A DNA stretch of 45,736 bases, from positions 1 through 45,736 of IMG/VR virus record IMGVR_UViG_3300027754_000163. One strand, 5' to 3'. This DNA comes from a virus. The notes below the pieces were generated by a model. That model saw only the letters and a list, made by a program, of their open reading frames with translations, was not told the origin of the DNA and made no database searches. Every line of letters begins with the position of its first letter. Positions within the stretch are counted from its first letter, which is position 1. The translations under genes and the position numbers were made by a program. Positions 27,895-34,601 of the stretch are shown here, in pieces.

Positions 27895-28513
27895 CTTTCT
27901 TTGCCTTTCTGGCAACCTGCACCTGATTCACTTGCTCAGAGGCATTGCTGGACATCTGATCAGCTTCGGTCATAAGACGTTGTGACTCAGCCAGCAAGCT
28001 GTTGGCTTCAGACTGCATACGCTCAGCCTGAGATCTGAGATTCTGAGCAATTGCTGAGTCGCTCAGCGCATCAGCACTTCGCATGGAAGCTGGGATCTTA
28101 TCGCTTTTCTGAGGATCTCGCATTCCAGCCTGAGCATCCAGTTCGGCCATTCGGCGCACTGCATCCTGGCCCTGACTCATTTCTTTAAGGATCTTATTGA
28201 GCTCATCCAGCCTGACACTGTTGCGTGGATCCGGGGTCATGATTACCTGACTGGACGGCACTTTCTTAATCAGCCCAGTTTTGTGAATGGATTGCAGAAT
28301 GTTGGTTCCATCTGGCAGCAGATGCCGGTGCAGCACATCAGCCAGCTCACCTGCGTCCTGACCTTGCTTGCTTTCCAGTACTTTCATCACACCGTCGTGA
28401 TAGATCCTGGGCAAGGTGTCACTGTAGCTGACCAGACACATGTGGTCTTCGTCAGGAACTGTTCTGTAAAGTACGACCACTTTTTTATCGCCATGGCGAC
28501 CGACGTGTTTCAT
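27842..28513 (-). CDS. coiled-coil protein with basic tail, 223 aa
   Basis: I chose the ATG at 28513 (MKHVGRHGDKKVVVLYRTVP), 13 nt after the stop of the preceding gene and after an AGGACTC-type ribosome site; the longer frame upstream overlaps that gene. The N-terminal half is globular (EDHMCLVSYSDTLPRIYHDGVMKVLES, HLLPDGTNILQSIHKTG). Residues about 150-205 are a Gln/Ala/Ser-rich heptad region (LRSQAERMQSEANSLLAESQRLMTEADQ) expected to form a coiled coil. The tail RKAKKDATATAPVRRRRRPV is strongly basic and could bind nucleic acid. The family is not recognised. Confidence 0.7.
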   Translation of the reverse strand: MKHVGRHGDKKVVVLYRTVPDEDHMCLVSYSDTLPRIYHDGVMKVLESKQGQDAGELADVLHRHLLPDGTNILQSIHKTGLIKKVPSSQVIMTPDPRNSVRLDELNKILKEMSQGQDAVRRMAELDAQAGMRDPQKSDKIPASMRSADALSDSAIAQNLRSQAERMQSEANSLLAESQRLMTEADQMSSNASEQVNQVQVARKAKKDATATAPVRRRRRPVAG

Positions 28514-28526
28514 TGGTATGAGTCCT

Positions 28527-28745
28527 TTATTCCTGGGTATCTGTGTCAGGGGCTTGGGTTTCTGCAGCCTGACTCTGCTCGCTGGCAGCCAGGAATGCTG
28601 CCAGACGATCATAAACTGTACCCACCGTGGTAAGTTCTTCTGCTTTGAATGCGCCGCGCTGGGTGCAGGTTGCGATGATTTCTGCACTCAGTCTGATATC
28701 ACTGAGATTCAGCGCGAGAGTTTTATTTTCAGTTAGTTGGTCCAT
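28527..28745 (-). CDS. small hypothetical protein, 72 aa
   Basis: MDQLTENKTLALNLSDIRLSAEII is followed by TVGTVYDRLAAFLAASEQ and a Gln/Thr/Asp-rich tail. The layout is strand, helix, helix, then a disordered acidic end. The gene sits in an operon-like row with the coiled-coil gene 13 nt downstream. A sequence ATAAGT lies 6 nt before the ATG but is a poor -10. No function is recognised. Confidence 0.55.
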   Translation of the reverse strand: MDQLTENKTLALNLSDIRLSAEIIATCTQRGAFKAEELTTVGTVYDRLAAFLAASEQSQAAETQAPDTDTQE

Positions 28746-28778
28746 ATTAGTACTTATCTTGCTACTTCACAGCATGAA

Positions 28779-29075
28779 TTATTTCACTTGCCAAGGGGGT
28801 GGCAGCATCAGCACAAAGAAGGTCAGGTCAGCGGGATCTTCAAAACCCAACACCAGCAACTCCACCCTATGCCTCATTTCCACAAATATTCTACTACTGA
28901 GTCGGCCCAGTGCCAATCTGATTAGCTCTTGTATGGCTGAATCTGCACCTCCTAATGTGGATGTAGCATGGCTGGTATTTAGATGTACCGTGTGGAAATG
29001 CGGCGGCAGGCGATATACTATCCTGGGATGCTGTAATACATGTTTCTTAACATCAGGTAGACTGGAAACTTTCAT
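28779..29075 (-). CDS. hypothetical protein, 98 aa
   Basis: The ATG at 29075 (MKVSSLPDVKKHVLQHPRIV) is the first after the GC-rich hairpin that ends the VWA gene; the ribosome site is weak. The sequence includes RLPPHFHTVHLNTSHATSTLGG, a helical IQELIRLALGRLSS and a strand LLVLGFEDPADLTFFVLMLPPP. I recognise no family. The hairpin upstream and the lack of a clear promoter leave its expression uncertain; read-through from the VWA transcript is possible. Confidence 0.5.
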   Translation of the reverse strand: MKVSSLPDVKKHVLQHPRIVYRLPPHFHTVHLNTSHATSTLGGADSAIQELIRLALGRLSSRIFVEMRHRVELLVLGFEDPADLTFFVLMLPPPWQVK

Positions 29076-29083
29076 ATAGGAAA

Positions 29084-29111
29084 GGCCCGGGCCAGTTACC
29101 TGGCCCGGGCT
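29084..29111 (-). terminator. 11-bp GC hairpin with GTAA (GNRA) tetraloop
   Basis: GCCCGGGCCAG pairs perfectly with CTGGCCCGGGC around GTAA on the minus strand. It lies 11 nt after the VWA gene stop. No U-run follows, so it may act as a terminator or as a 3'-end stabiliser. Confidence 0.7.
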
Positions 29112-29121
29112 TGGTGAGAGA

Positions 29122-30423
29122 TTATCGTTTGTGTTCAGTGTAATGCGTCGTGATTCCATGTGGTGCCGTACAACCAGGGTTACCATGAATTACAAATATG
29201 GTATCGCAGTACTGGGCGTCACCCCAGCCGTCATAAGTGTATCCATCAGTTAGAAAAACCAATCGCTTGGGCTCGATGTTATTTTTCTTCATCCACGCCC
29301 AGTTGGCGTCAAAGCTGGTCCCACCGCCGCCAGCCAGGCGGTAGTCACGGATGTCAACTAGGTCATCGCTGGTAAACACCTGAGGATTATGCACCGCAGT
29401 ATCAAAGCACCACACATGAACCTTATATTGATCAAACTGACCCATGATGCCGTTGATCTCGCTGAGGAAGTCACGAGCCTGTGCGTCACCAATACTGCCG
29501 CTCATGTCAATGGCCACACAGATATCAACCTGCGTATCCGGCACCATGCCCGGCAGTATGGCATCCAGGTCCCAGCCCCTGCGACTCACGCTGAGCCAAC
29601 TGTAATCAGCCTGTGCCGTACTGTCCAGGCTCATGCGCAATAGTTCACGCCAGTTCATCTGCGGTTCAGTGAGATCCTTGACCATACGCTGAACACCGCC
29701 CGGCAAGTCACCAGCCGAGCACTGTTTGGCAGCGTTGAGCACTGCTTCACGGATATCGTCACGGATCTGACGCCGATCTTGGTCACTGAGCCGTGGTCGC
29801 TTGCCCCCGCCTTCGCCGGGCTCGCTGCCTTCCTCGCCGTCTTTGCCGTCTTTGGGCTCACCATCGCCATCCATGTGCTCGTCCAGCAACTGATCCAGCA
29901 GGTCCTGCATGTTGATCTTGTCAGCATTCTTGAACAGGTCATCATATACCTGCTCTGAGCTCCAGCCAGAATACTTGCGATCAATCAAGGCAGGCACCGT
30001 GGTGATGAGATCGCCCACTTTTTGATCCACCAGATCCTGATTCACCACATAGTCACAGGCAACGTTGTGTAACATGCCATCACGATCGCCACGCCGATCC
30101 ATGTGCTCATACACCACATGCAGTACTTCGTGCCCAAATAGAAACTCTATCTCACGCGGCTTCAGGGCGTCCACGAATGCGTGGTTGTAGTAGAAGTGGC
30201 GTCCGTCTGTGGCTGCCGTGCTACACCATTCATCGGCGGCGGTCAGCGTGAGTCGGGTAGCAATGTTACCAAAGAACGGTTTCTTGATTAGTAAGCCCAC
30301 ACGAGCTGTGATCAGCTTGTCACGGACTCGGGCCTGCAGTTCCTTGCTGATGGGCTGATCGGTAACATTGCACTCAAACTGTTTCTTCTTACGAGACTTC
30401 TTTGCTGGGATCGTTGCGCTCAT
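29122..30423 (-). CDS. metallopeptidase-like plus VWA-like domain protein (DUF2201 type)
   Basis: The 433-residue protein has an N-terminal putative metallopeptidase-like domain with HEVLH at 98-102 and another His at 107 (GHEVLHVVYEHMDRRGD), then an acidic/glycine linker (about 185-210: DGDGEPKDGKDGEEGSEPGEGGG). The C-terminal half is a von Willebrand A-like fold with a MIDAS motif DMSGS at 306-310 and GGGGTSFD and FLTDG further on. Proteins of this two-domain type accompany MoxR-family AAA+ ATPases, as here (31128-32237). The pair probably works as a chaperone or remodelling machine, but the substrate is unknown. It has its own promoter and a conserved leader. Confidence 0.85.
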   Translation of the reverse strand: MSATIPAKKSRKKKQFECNVTDQPISKELQARVRDKLITARVGLLIKKPFFGNIATRLTLTAADEWCSTAATDGRHFYYNHAFVDALKPREIEFLFGHEVLHVVYEHMDRRGDRDGMLHNVACDYVVNQDLVDQKVGDLITTVPALIDRKYSGWSSEQVYDDLFKNADKINMQDLLDQLLDEHMDGDGEPKDGKDGEEGSEPGEGGGKRPRLSDQDRRQIRDDIREAVLNAAKQCSAGDLPGGVQRMVKDLTEPQMNWRELLRMSLDSTAQADYSWLSVSRRGWDLDAILPGMVPDTQVDICVAIDMSGSIGDAQARDFLSEINGIMGQFDQYKVHVWCFDTAVHNPQVFTSDDLVDIRDYRLAGGGGTSFDANWAWMKKNNIEPKRLVFLTDGYTYDGWGDAQYCDTIFVIHGNPGCTAPHGITTHYTEHKR

Positions 30424-30437
30424 GGAGTCGTTATCCT

Positions 30438-30456
30438 TGTGTATTTCTGCTACTCA
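30438..30456 (-). promoter_or_regulatory. conserved 19-nt 5' leader of the VWA gene
   Basis: TGAGTAGCAGAAATACACA begins about 4 nt after the -10 box and is repeated exactly before the MoxR gene (32259-32277) and the 55-aa gene (32497-32515), in each case followed by AGGA-type sites. Confidence 0.75.
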
Positions 30457-30459
30457 ACT

Positions 30460-30488
30460 ATTATAGCAAACGGGGAAATCAGTGTCAA
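30460..30488 (-). promoter_or_regulatory. early sigma-70 promoter of the VWA gene
   Basis: TTGACA (30488-30483), 17-bp spacer, TGC-TATAAT (30465-30460), a perfect consensus with extended -10. The leader is about 30 nt with AAGGA before the ATG. Confidence 0.88.
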
Positions 30489-30644
30489 CTGATTGATTGC
30501 AGTCGTTAAGGGTAATTTGGGGTCGCTGTGGGGTTACTTCATGCCCGGAATCAGCCCAGAAACGCCCGACAACGCATTCTGAGATGGGTTGGGGTACTCT
30601 GACCCCGCTGGGGCCTGATCGATGCGTGTCTAAGTGCTGTGTTT

Positions 30645-31013
30645 TCAGCAAGTTAGTAAATCCTTTGTTTTCAACACGTTACATCCAGCAGCCTGATCAG
30701 GTGTGATCTGCCCAGTCAATGTCAACCACATCAGCTGATCTGCGGTGAACTTGGTTTCCCTGAGCCAAGCACCACTGAGGTCAGCACCACTGAGATCAGC
30801 ACCACTGAGGTCAGCACTGCTGAGGTCAGCACCACTGAGGTCAGCACCACTGAGATCAGCACCACTGAGGTCAGCACCACTGAGGGTAGCAAGTATGAGG
30901 GTAGCACCACTAAGGTCAGCATACTTGAGGTTAGCACCCCTGAGGCTAGAATTTCTGAGGTCTGCACCACTGAGGTAAGCACCTGGTTCGATAATATATC
31001 CGTTGACGGTCAT
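30645..31013 (-). CDS. pentapeptide repeat protein, 122 aa
   Basis: From about residue 12 to 85 the protein consists of A(D/N)LSG-type pentapeptides ([21 protein letters not shown], then repeated ADLSG units), which fold as a right-handed quadrilateral beta helix. The ATG at 31013 ([11 protein letters not shown]) has an AGGAG site 8 nt before. The C-terminal 35 residues ([25 protein letters not shown]) are non-repetitive and helical. Pentapeptide proteins include DNA mimics that inhibit gyrase, but also many of unknown role, so no specific function is claimed. It lies between the MoxR and VWA genes. Confidence 0.85.
   Translation of the reverse strand: MTVNGYIIEPGAYLSGADLRNSSLRGANLKYADLSGATLILATLSGADLSGADLSGADLSGADLSSADLSGADLSGADLSGAWLRETKFTADQLMWLTLTGQITPDQAAGCNVLKTKDLLTC
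30760..30985 (-). repeat. 15-bp repeats encoding pentapeptides
   Basis: The plus strand shows many copies of TCAGCACCACTGAGG, most exactly 15 bp apart, with copies in the centre differing by 0-2 bases. Identity at the third codon position indicates recent expansion or gene conversion. Confidence 0.85.
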
Positions 31014-31054
31014 CTGTGATCTCCTACTCAACAAGCTATTCACTGAATACAGTA

Positions 31055-31080
31055 GCCGGGTGCGGTTTCCCGCACCCGGC
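31055..31080 (-). terminator. 11-bp GC hairpin with GAAA (GNRA) tetraloop
   Basis: GCCGGGTGCGG pairs with CCGCACCCGGC around GAAA on the minus strand, 47 nt after the MoxR gene stop. No U-run follows. It has the same design as the hairpin at 29084-29111. Confidence 0.7.
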
Positions 31081-31127
31081 TTGGTGTAGCAGGGACTGAC
31101 ACAACTCAGCCCCAGCAGGAGAACGAT

Positions 31128-32237
31128 CTAACTAACGGTGTTAGACGCCACAACATACTTACCATAACTCTGGCTGAACTTGGGAAAGCTCTTGAGCTTA
31201 GTGGGTTGGAACGGCAAGTTGTAGGTCACTAGTGCCACACGAGCACCCATAACCACCAGCTCGGTCTCGAAGTTGTCCATCATGAAGCTAAGAAAATTGT
31301 CAGCCATGGCATGAAACTCTTTGTCGCTCACCTTGTTTTGAACGGCTTCCTTAAGCTCATAACACATACTAACCACCAGCGCATACTTGGCGCTGATTTC
31401 TTTGGTCTTCAGCGTGGTTACCCTGCCCTGCAGGATATCAGTGGGGTTGGGAAGATCAGCGGCCACCTTGCGGTGGGCCATGAACTTGATCGCAATGCCC
31501 TCGCCCACAGTACCAGCACTGAGATCGCTGAGCTCAGCAGGAGTGATGTCTTCGTCATCCAGCAAGTCGCTAAGGAATTTCCAGCTCCGCGGAGTAGCGA
31601 AAGCGCGGCTGCTGCTCTGAGTATTGAAGTCAAACAGGTCGCCCTTGCTGAAGTTCAGGTAGCCCACAACATCCTTGTGAATGTTATTCTGTACCGCCCA
31701 GTCAAACCATGTCGCGAAGTCCACGCGAACTTCTAAGTGAACGAAGCGGTTGGCCAGGGGCGTGGGCATACGGAAGGTCACACCCTTATCGCTTTCGCGA
31801 TTACCAGCAGCCACAATCACGACGTTGTCTGGCAGGCGATACTGACCCACACGACGATCTAGTACCAACTGATAGGCCGCAGCCTGAACGGCAGGGGCCG
31901 CAGCATTAAGCTCGTCCAGGAACAACACAACCACAGGATACTGAGCAGCCATCTCGGCGCTGGGCAGATCAATGGGCGGCGCCCAGTCCATAACACCCTT
32001 GTCCTTGTTGTAGAACGGAATGCCCATGATGTCAGTGGGCTGGCGGATGGCCAAGCGGAAGTCGATCATGATGCCATCCATTTCTGCGGCAATCTGCGCA
32101 ACCAGCTCGCTCTTGCCCACGCCCGGAGGGCCCCAGAGGAAAATCGGGCGCTTCTTGGCCAAGCAACGTACCACGCGGCTTTTGGCCTCTGCGATGGTCA
32201 CTGTACGGGTGTCTAAAACTTTGTCATTCTTTGCCAT
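31128..32237 (-). CDS. MoxR-family AAA+ ATPase
   Basis: The 369-residue protein has Walker A GPPGVGKS at 36-43, Walker B LFLDEL at 105-110, a sensor 1 stretch VIVAAGNRESD and the arginine-finger-like MPTPLANRF. RQPTDIMGIPF near 65 is typical of MoxR ATPases. The C-terminal 150 residues are a lid and helical region without extra domains. MoxR ATPases act with VWA-domain partners to remodel proteins or insert metals; the VWA gene at 29122-30423 uses the same promoter type and leader, which supports co-expression. Confidence 0.9.
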   Translation of the reverse strand: MAKNDKVLDTRTVTIAEAKSRVVRCLAKKRPIFLWGPPGVGKSELVAQIAAEMDGIMIDFRLAIRQPTDIMGIPFYNKDKGVMDWAPPIDLPSAEMAAQYPVVVLFLDELNAAAPAVQAAAYQLVLDRRVGQYRLPDNVVIVAAGNRESDKGVTFRMPTPLANRFVHLEVRVDFATWFDWAVQNNIHKDVVGYLNFSKGDLFDFNTQSSSRAFATPRSWKFLSDLLDDEDITPAELSDLSAGTVGEGIAIKFMAHRKVAADLPNPTDILQGRVTTLKTKEISAKYALVVSMCYELKEAVQNKVSDKEFHAMADNFLSFMMDNFETELVVMGARVALVTYNLPFQPTKLKSFPKFSQSYGKYVVASNTVS

Positions 32238-32258
32238 GTTGTGTGTGTTATCTCCTGT

Positions 32259-32277
32259 TGTGTATTTCTGCTACTCA
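32259..32277 (-). promoter_or_regulatory. conserved 19-nt leader of the MoxR gene
   Basis: Exact copy of the leader at 30438-30456 (TGAGTAGCAGAAATACACA), followed by AGGAG before the ATG. Confidence 0.75.
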
Positions 32278-32280
32278 ATT

Positions 32281-32309
32281 AGTATAGCAAACGGGTGTGA
32301 AGTAGTCAA
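32281..32309 (-). promoter_or_regulatory. early sigma-70 promoter of the MoxR gene
   Basis: TTGACT (32309-32304), 17-bp spacer, TGC-TATACT (32286-32281). It sits immediately after the stop of the 55-aa gene. Confidence 0.85.
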
Positions 32310-32317
32310 CCACCAAA

Positions 32318-32485
32318 TTAGGGCAGTGTCAATTCTTCAGCATCGCTGAAGTCTTCCGGCAGGTCGTTACGCTCAGCCCACAAGTGAGGATAAGCTTCCA
32401 GCATACCCGGGGCGAAATACGACTCTTCGGATTCCAAACTACCGTCATCGTCGAGAAAAATTCGGTCCATATCGTAAGTCAACAT
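32318..32485 (-). CDS. 55-residue highly acidic protein
   Basis: ATG at 32485 follows an AGGAGA ribosome site and the conserved leader and promoter, so expression is very likely. The product begins MLTYDMDRIFLDDDGSLESE and ends WAERNDLPEDFSDAEELTLP. It has about 18 Asp/Glu against 3 Lys/Arg, giving a strongly negative protein. No family is recognised. Small acidic early proteins of phages often bind host enzymes or mimic DNA, but this is only a possibility here. Confidence 0.75.
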   Translation of the reverse strand: MLTYDMDRIFLDDDGSLESEESYFAPGMLEAYPHLWAERNDLPEDFSDAEELTLP

Positions 32486-32496
32486 TGATGTTCTCC

Positions 32497-32515
32497 TGTG
32501 TATTTCTGCTACTCA
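32497..32515 (-). promoter_or_regulatory. conserved 19-nt leader of the 55-aa gene
   Basis: Third exact copy of TGAGTAGCAGAAATACACA, followed by GGAGA before the ATG at 32485. Confidence 0.75.
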
Positions 32516-32518
32516 TTA

Positions 32519-32547
32519 AGTATAGCAAACGGTCTACTCTGCGTCAA
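32519..32547 (-). promoter_or_regulatory. early sigma-70 promoter of the 55-aa gene
   Basis: TTGACG (32547-32542), 17-bp spacer, TGC-TATACT (32524-32519). Confidence 0.83.
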
Positions 32548-32592
32548 CCAAATTGCTAAAATTTTTACTTCCTTTGTTTTCAACAACTTAGC

Positions 32593-32931
32593 TCAAGCCA
32601 AGTTCAGCTGGGGTTTACGCTCACGAATAATTTCACGCTCGCGAGCATAAGCAGGTAACCGCCCTCGCAGCACTTCCACCACAGTGTAGTCAAACGCTTC
32701 AGCACCGTGTTTTCTCATGGCAGCATACAACGGCCAAGCCTTCTCCTCATTACGGCAACGGCTCTGATGCTTCTGCCAACGGTCCCACACACTTTTCAGT
32801 GGAGTACTACGGGTTTTGGCAGTGATTCCTATGTAGGCCAACTTGCCCACTCGCAGCTCATACACCACATAACTGCGGTCGGTGCGTTTTTTGCGTCGTT
32901 TGACCTGCGTGGTTTCCGTTGTTTCCGTCAC
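32593..32931 (-). CDS. GIY-YIG-fold nuclease-like protein
   Basis: The 112-residue protein has the GIY-YIG plan: SYVVYELRVGKLAYIGITAK (the two strands with VVY and YIG), WDRWQKHQSRC where the catalytic Arg is expected, then PLYAAMRKHGAEAFDYTVVE, and a C-terminal EREIIRERKPQLNLA with Glu and the final Asn. The N-terminus (KRRKKR) is basic. The start is GTG at 32931, placed exactly 6 nt after TATACT, so the transcript appears leaderless. Free-standing phage GIY-YIG proteins are often homing endonucleases of the Seg type, though this one is short; a DNA-degrading or repair role is also possible. Confidence 0.8.
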   Translation of the reverse strand: MTETTETTQVKRRKKRTDRSYVVYELRVGKLAYIGITAKTRSTPLKSVWDRWQKHQSRCRNEEKAWPLYAAMRKHGAEAFDYTVVEVLRGRLPAYAREREIIRERKPQLNLA

Positions 32932-32937
32932 TCAATC

Positions 32938-32966
32938 AGTATAGCAACTGGGGTGGTCAGTGTCAA
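32938..32966 (-). promoter_or_regulatory. early sigma-70 promoter, leaderless type (GIY-YIG gene)
   Basis: TTGACA (32966-32961), 17-bp spacer, TGC-TATACT (32943-32938), then 6 nt to GTG at 32931. Confidence 0.85.
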
Positions 32967-32978
32967 CCAAATAATTAG

Positions 32979-33026
32979 TCAATGGAATCAACAACTTAGC
33001 AACATCAATGGAATCAACAACTTAGC
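32979..33026. repeat. 22-bp direct repeat, two copies
   Basis: TCAATGGAATCAACAACTTAGC occurs at 32979-33000 and 33005-33026, separated by 4 nt. A shorter relative, TCAACAACTTAGC, occurs near 32580. The pair lies in an intergenic region; the role is unknown, possibly the trace of a small duplication. Confidence 0.85.
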
Positions 33027-33231
33027 GAAAACCAGCTCTGTCGCACGCTGACAGCACTGGGTTGGCATACTGATACCCCGACCCAGCAGTGAATGCGTTC
33101 CTGAGCGTTTCCTGAGCTGCTATAGGGCTGATAATATGCTGTGGATGTGGGCAAACTGCAGAAGAACATGGCCCAGCTGGCAGCAGATCAGTGTCAACCA
33201 CAGATTTCAATGAAATCAGTGCTTGACTTTG
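33027..33231. other. 205-bp region without a convincing gene
   Basis: The only open frame (33210-33022, minus) needs a TTG start and has no ribosome site. The stretch contains AATCAGTGTCAACCACAGATTT (33188-33209), nearly the same as the -35 region of the 33782 promoter, but no -10 follows at 17 bp. It looks like a decayed promoter and gene remnant. Confidence 0.5.
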
Positions 33232-33576
33232 CTAGGGGAACTGCTGATTGCCAAAGGTCTTCCCCAAACTTTTTTGTTTCTTGGCATTACTTGGCTGGCC
33301 AATACCAGCCTCGTCATGTGTGAAGACCCCGTAGATCTTTAAATTAGGCGGAGATCCCATGATGGTATAAAAGATGCTTAAATTATACATCAGATGGGCA
33401 TGCCGCAGCTTGGGCACATATTCGGTGAAGCTCGAGGAGAACGACGTGTCAGATCCGCCATACCGGGCAGTGGGATCGTCGGATTTCACTTTGAGAAATT
33501 TTTGTAATTCTGTGTTGCAAGGATGCTTACTAAGAGTCTCGATTGCCAATTTACACAACTGAACATTTATTGCCAT
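33232..33576 (-). CDS. hypothetical protein, 114 aa
   Basis: The ATG at 33576 overlaps the end of the upstream 71-aa gene by 10 nt. The protein has TELQKFLKVKSDDPTARYGG, then RHAHLMYNLSIFYTIMG and LKIYGVFTHDEAGIGQPSN, ending in a basic KKQKSLGKTFG. A strand-rich core with a HxH and a THDE is visible, but no family is assigned. A small gene followed by an overlapping larger one is an arrangement seen in toxin-antitoxin pairs; the sequences do not let me claim that. Confidence 0.6.
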   Translation of the reverse strand: MAINVQLCKLAIETLSKHPCNTELQKFLKVKSDDPTARYGGSDTSFSSSFTEYVPKLRHAHLMYNLSIFYTIMGSPPNLKIYGVFTHDEAGIGQPSNAKKQKSLGKTFGNQQFP

Positions 33577-33782
33577 GGCGCAGTTCCAGCACTGATCCGG
33601 GCGATCAAATCATCACTGTCCACGGATATCCAATGATTTTCACGCCGGGACCTGGCTATCTCTACTAAGACTTCAGTGTTGATTCCAGTATCGTTAACAG
33701 AGTTGATGGCTTCAAACAACTGATCATGGGTTTTGGTAATTTCAGTCAGCTTCATATGTGTATTTAGCGTTTTCACCGTCAC
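33567..33782 (-). CDS. small hypothetical protein, 71 aa
   Basis: The start is GTG at 33782, exactly 6 nt after a TATCAT box, as in the other leaderless genes; an internal ATG at 33755 is the alternative. The protein starts MTVKTLNTHMKLTEITKTHD and is mostly helical, with ARSRRENHWISVDSDDLIARISAG near the end. The 3' end overlaps the 114-aa gene, so the two are co-translated. Function unknown. Confidence 0.6.
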   Translation of the reverse strand: MTVKTLNTHMKLTEITKTHDQLFEAINSVNDTGINTEVLVEIARSRRENHWISVDSDDLIARISAGTAPWQ

Positions 33783-33788
33783 TTAACC

Positions 33789-33817
33789 ATGATAGCAGCT
33801 GATGAAATCAGTGTCAA
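33789..33817 (-). promoter_or_regulatory. early sigma-70 promoter, leaderless type (71-aa gene)
   Basis: TTGACA (33817-33812), 17-bp spacer, TGC-TATCAT (33794-33789), 6 nt, then GTG at 33782. Confidence 0.8.
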
Positions 33818-33826
33818 CCAAAGATT

Positions 33827-34228
33827 TTACTGAACCCGGGCGCCGATGTCGCTAAAGTCTCTGATACACTCATTGCGGCTTTGTCCCGACAACAGTTTGA
33901 AACGGGCGGCATTGCCACCAGCGCGTGCCAGATCCGCGATGTCTTTGGCTTCTTTGAGCCCTAACCCACTGTAGGCTCTGATCAGCTTGATACAATTGAT
34001 GAATGCACTGCCAGTGCTTATTATGAGGATGCTGCCACCGCCATGGCCAGTCAGCATCTGCATAAACAGGTCCAGCTTGAGATCTGGATGAATGGTGTCG
34101 GACAGCGCCTCCCACACCTGATGGGCAGTTTCCGCTGGGCTGATTTCGGCCAGCGTGGTCAAGAATTCCCTGCTGGAGTTCAGCAGATGCTGTTTTTGCT
34201 CAGGTGAGAGATTGGGGTAATCGATCAT
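33827..34228 (-). CDS. protein with an L7/L12 C-terminal-domain-like motif
   Basis: The 133-residue protein contains FINCIKLIRAYSGLGLKEA followed by KDIADLARAGG...FKLL at about residues 77-113. Ribosomal protein L7/L12 has the same signature in its C-terminal domain (I-K-x-I-R-x-x-T/S-G-L-G-L-K-E-A-K-D), which contacts translation GTPases. The N-terminal part (MIDYPNLSPEQKQHLLNSSREFLTTLAEI...) is helical and unlike the L7/L12 dimerisation domain. Similar small phage and bacterial proteins with this domain alone are known, with no settled role. The stop of the upstream metalloprotease-like gene is 1 nt away, so they share a transcript. Confidence 0.75.
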   Translation of the reverse strand: MIDYPNLSPEQKQHLLNSSREFLTTLAEISPAETAHQVWEALSDTIHPDLKLDLFMQMLTGHGGGSILIISTGSAFINCIKLIRAYSGLGLKEAKDIADLARAGGNAARFKLLSGQSRNECIRDFSDIGARVQ

Positions 34229-34229
34229 G

Positions 34230-34601
34230 TTATTTTATGCCTGCTTCGCGGTAACTAGCTAGACTTTCCCTGCGTACTTGGCGGAATGCGCTGGGACGCC
34301 ACTTTACTGGCACTGCGGTGGCAGCGAAATCCCAGGCCGTGGCCTCAGTGTGATTCACGCCCAGGGTACGAGTGGCCACACAGTGTCCGTATTCATGCAG
34401 GATCAATGCCGAAATCACGCTGGCTTGGGCGTTACGATCCTGAGTATAGATCTGGATACGGCCACTAAGATACCATCCGTTGGCACGTTCTTTACGAGCT
34501 GGCTGTTGACGGATCCTGAGACTCAGCCCCTGATGTCGCACAAAGGCTGCAATTTCGATGAGTTTCTGCTGCTCGGTTATTTTGGGCATAGCCACCGCCA
34601 T
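34230..34601 (-). CDS. small HExxH metallopeptidase-like protein
   Basis: The 123-residue protein (or 119 from the ATG at 34589) has the zinc-binding helix ISALILHEYGHCVATRTLG, with HEYGH near residues 69-73, and a downstream Glu in HTEATAWDFA, as expected for a minimal gluzincin fold. The N-terminal half has a strand region NGWYLSGRIQIY. This layout matches short SprT/ImmA-like peptidases, but the family is not certain. The start overlaps the upstream 84-aa gene by 13-25 nt, and no good ribosome site is visible. Confidence 0.75.
   Translation of the reverse strand: MAVAMPKITEQQKLIEIAAFVRHQGLSLRIRQQPARKERANGWYLSGRIQIYTQDRNAQASVISALILHEYGHCVATRTLGVNHTEATAWDFAATAVPVKWRPSAFRQVRRESLASYREAGIK

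Noticed and set aside
30454-30651. 65-residue minus-strand frame between the pentapeptide gene and the VWA promoter
   Set aside because: It needs a TTG start, has no ribosome site, and its end overlaps the VWA promoter.
30760-30985. Regular 15-bp repeats considered as a CRISPR-like array
   Set aside because: There are no unique spacers, the unit is a multiple of three, and the frame encodes pentapeptide repeats.
33022-33210. 62-residue minus-strand frame
   Set aside because: TTG start, no ribosome site, composition unlike neighbours, and overlaps the direct repeats; treated as non-coding.
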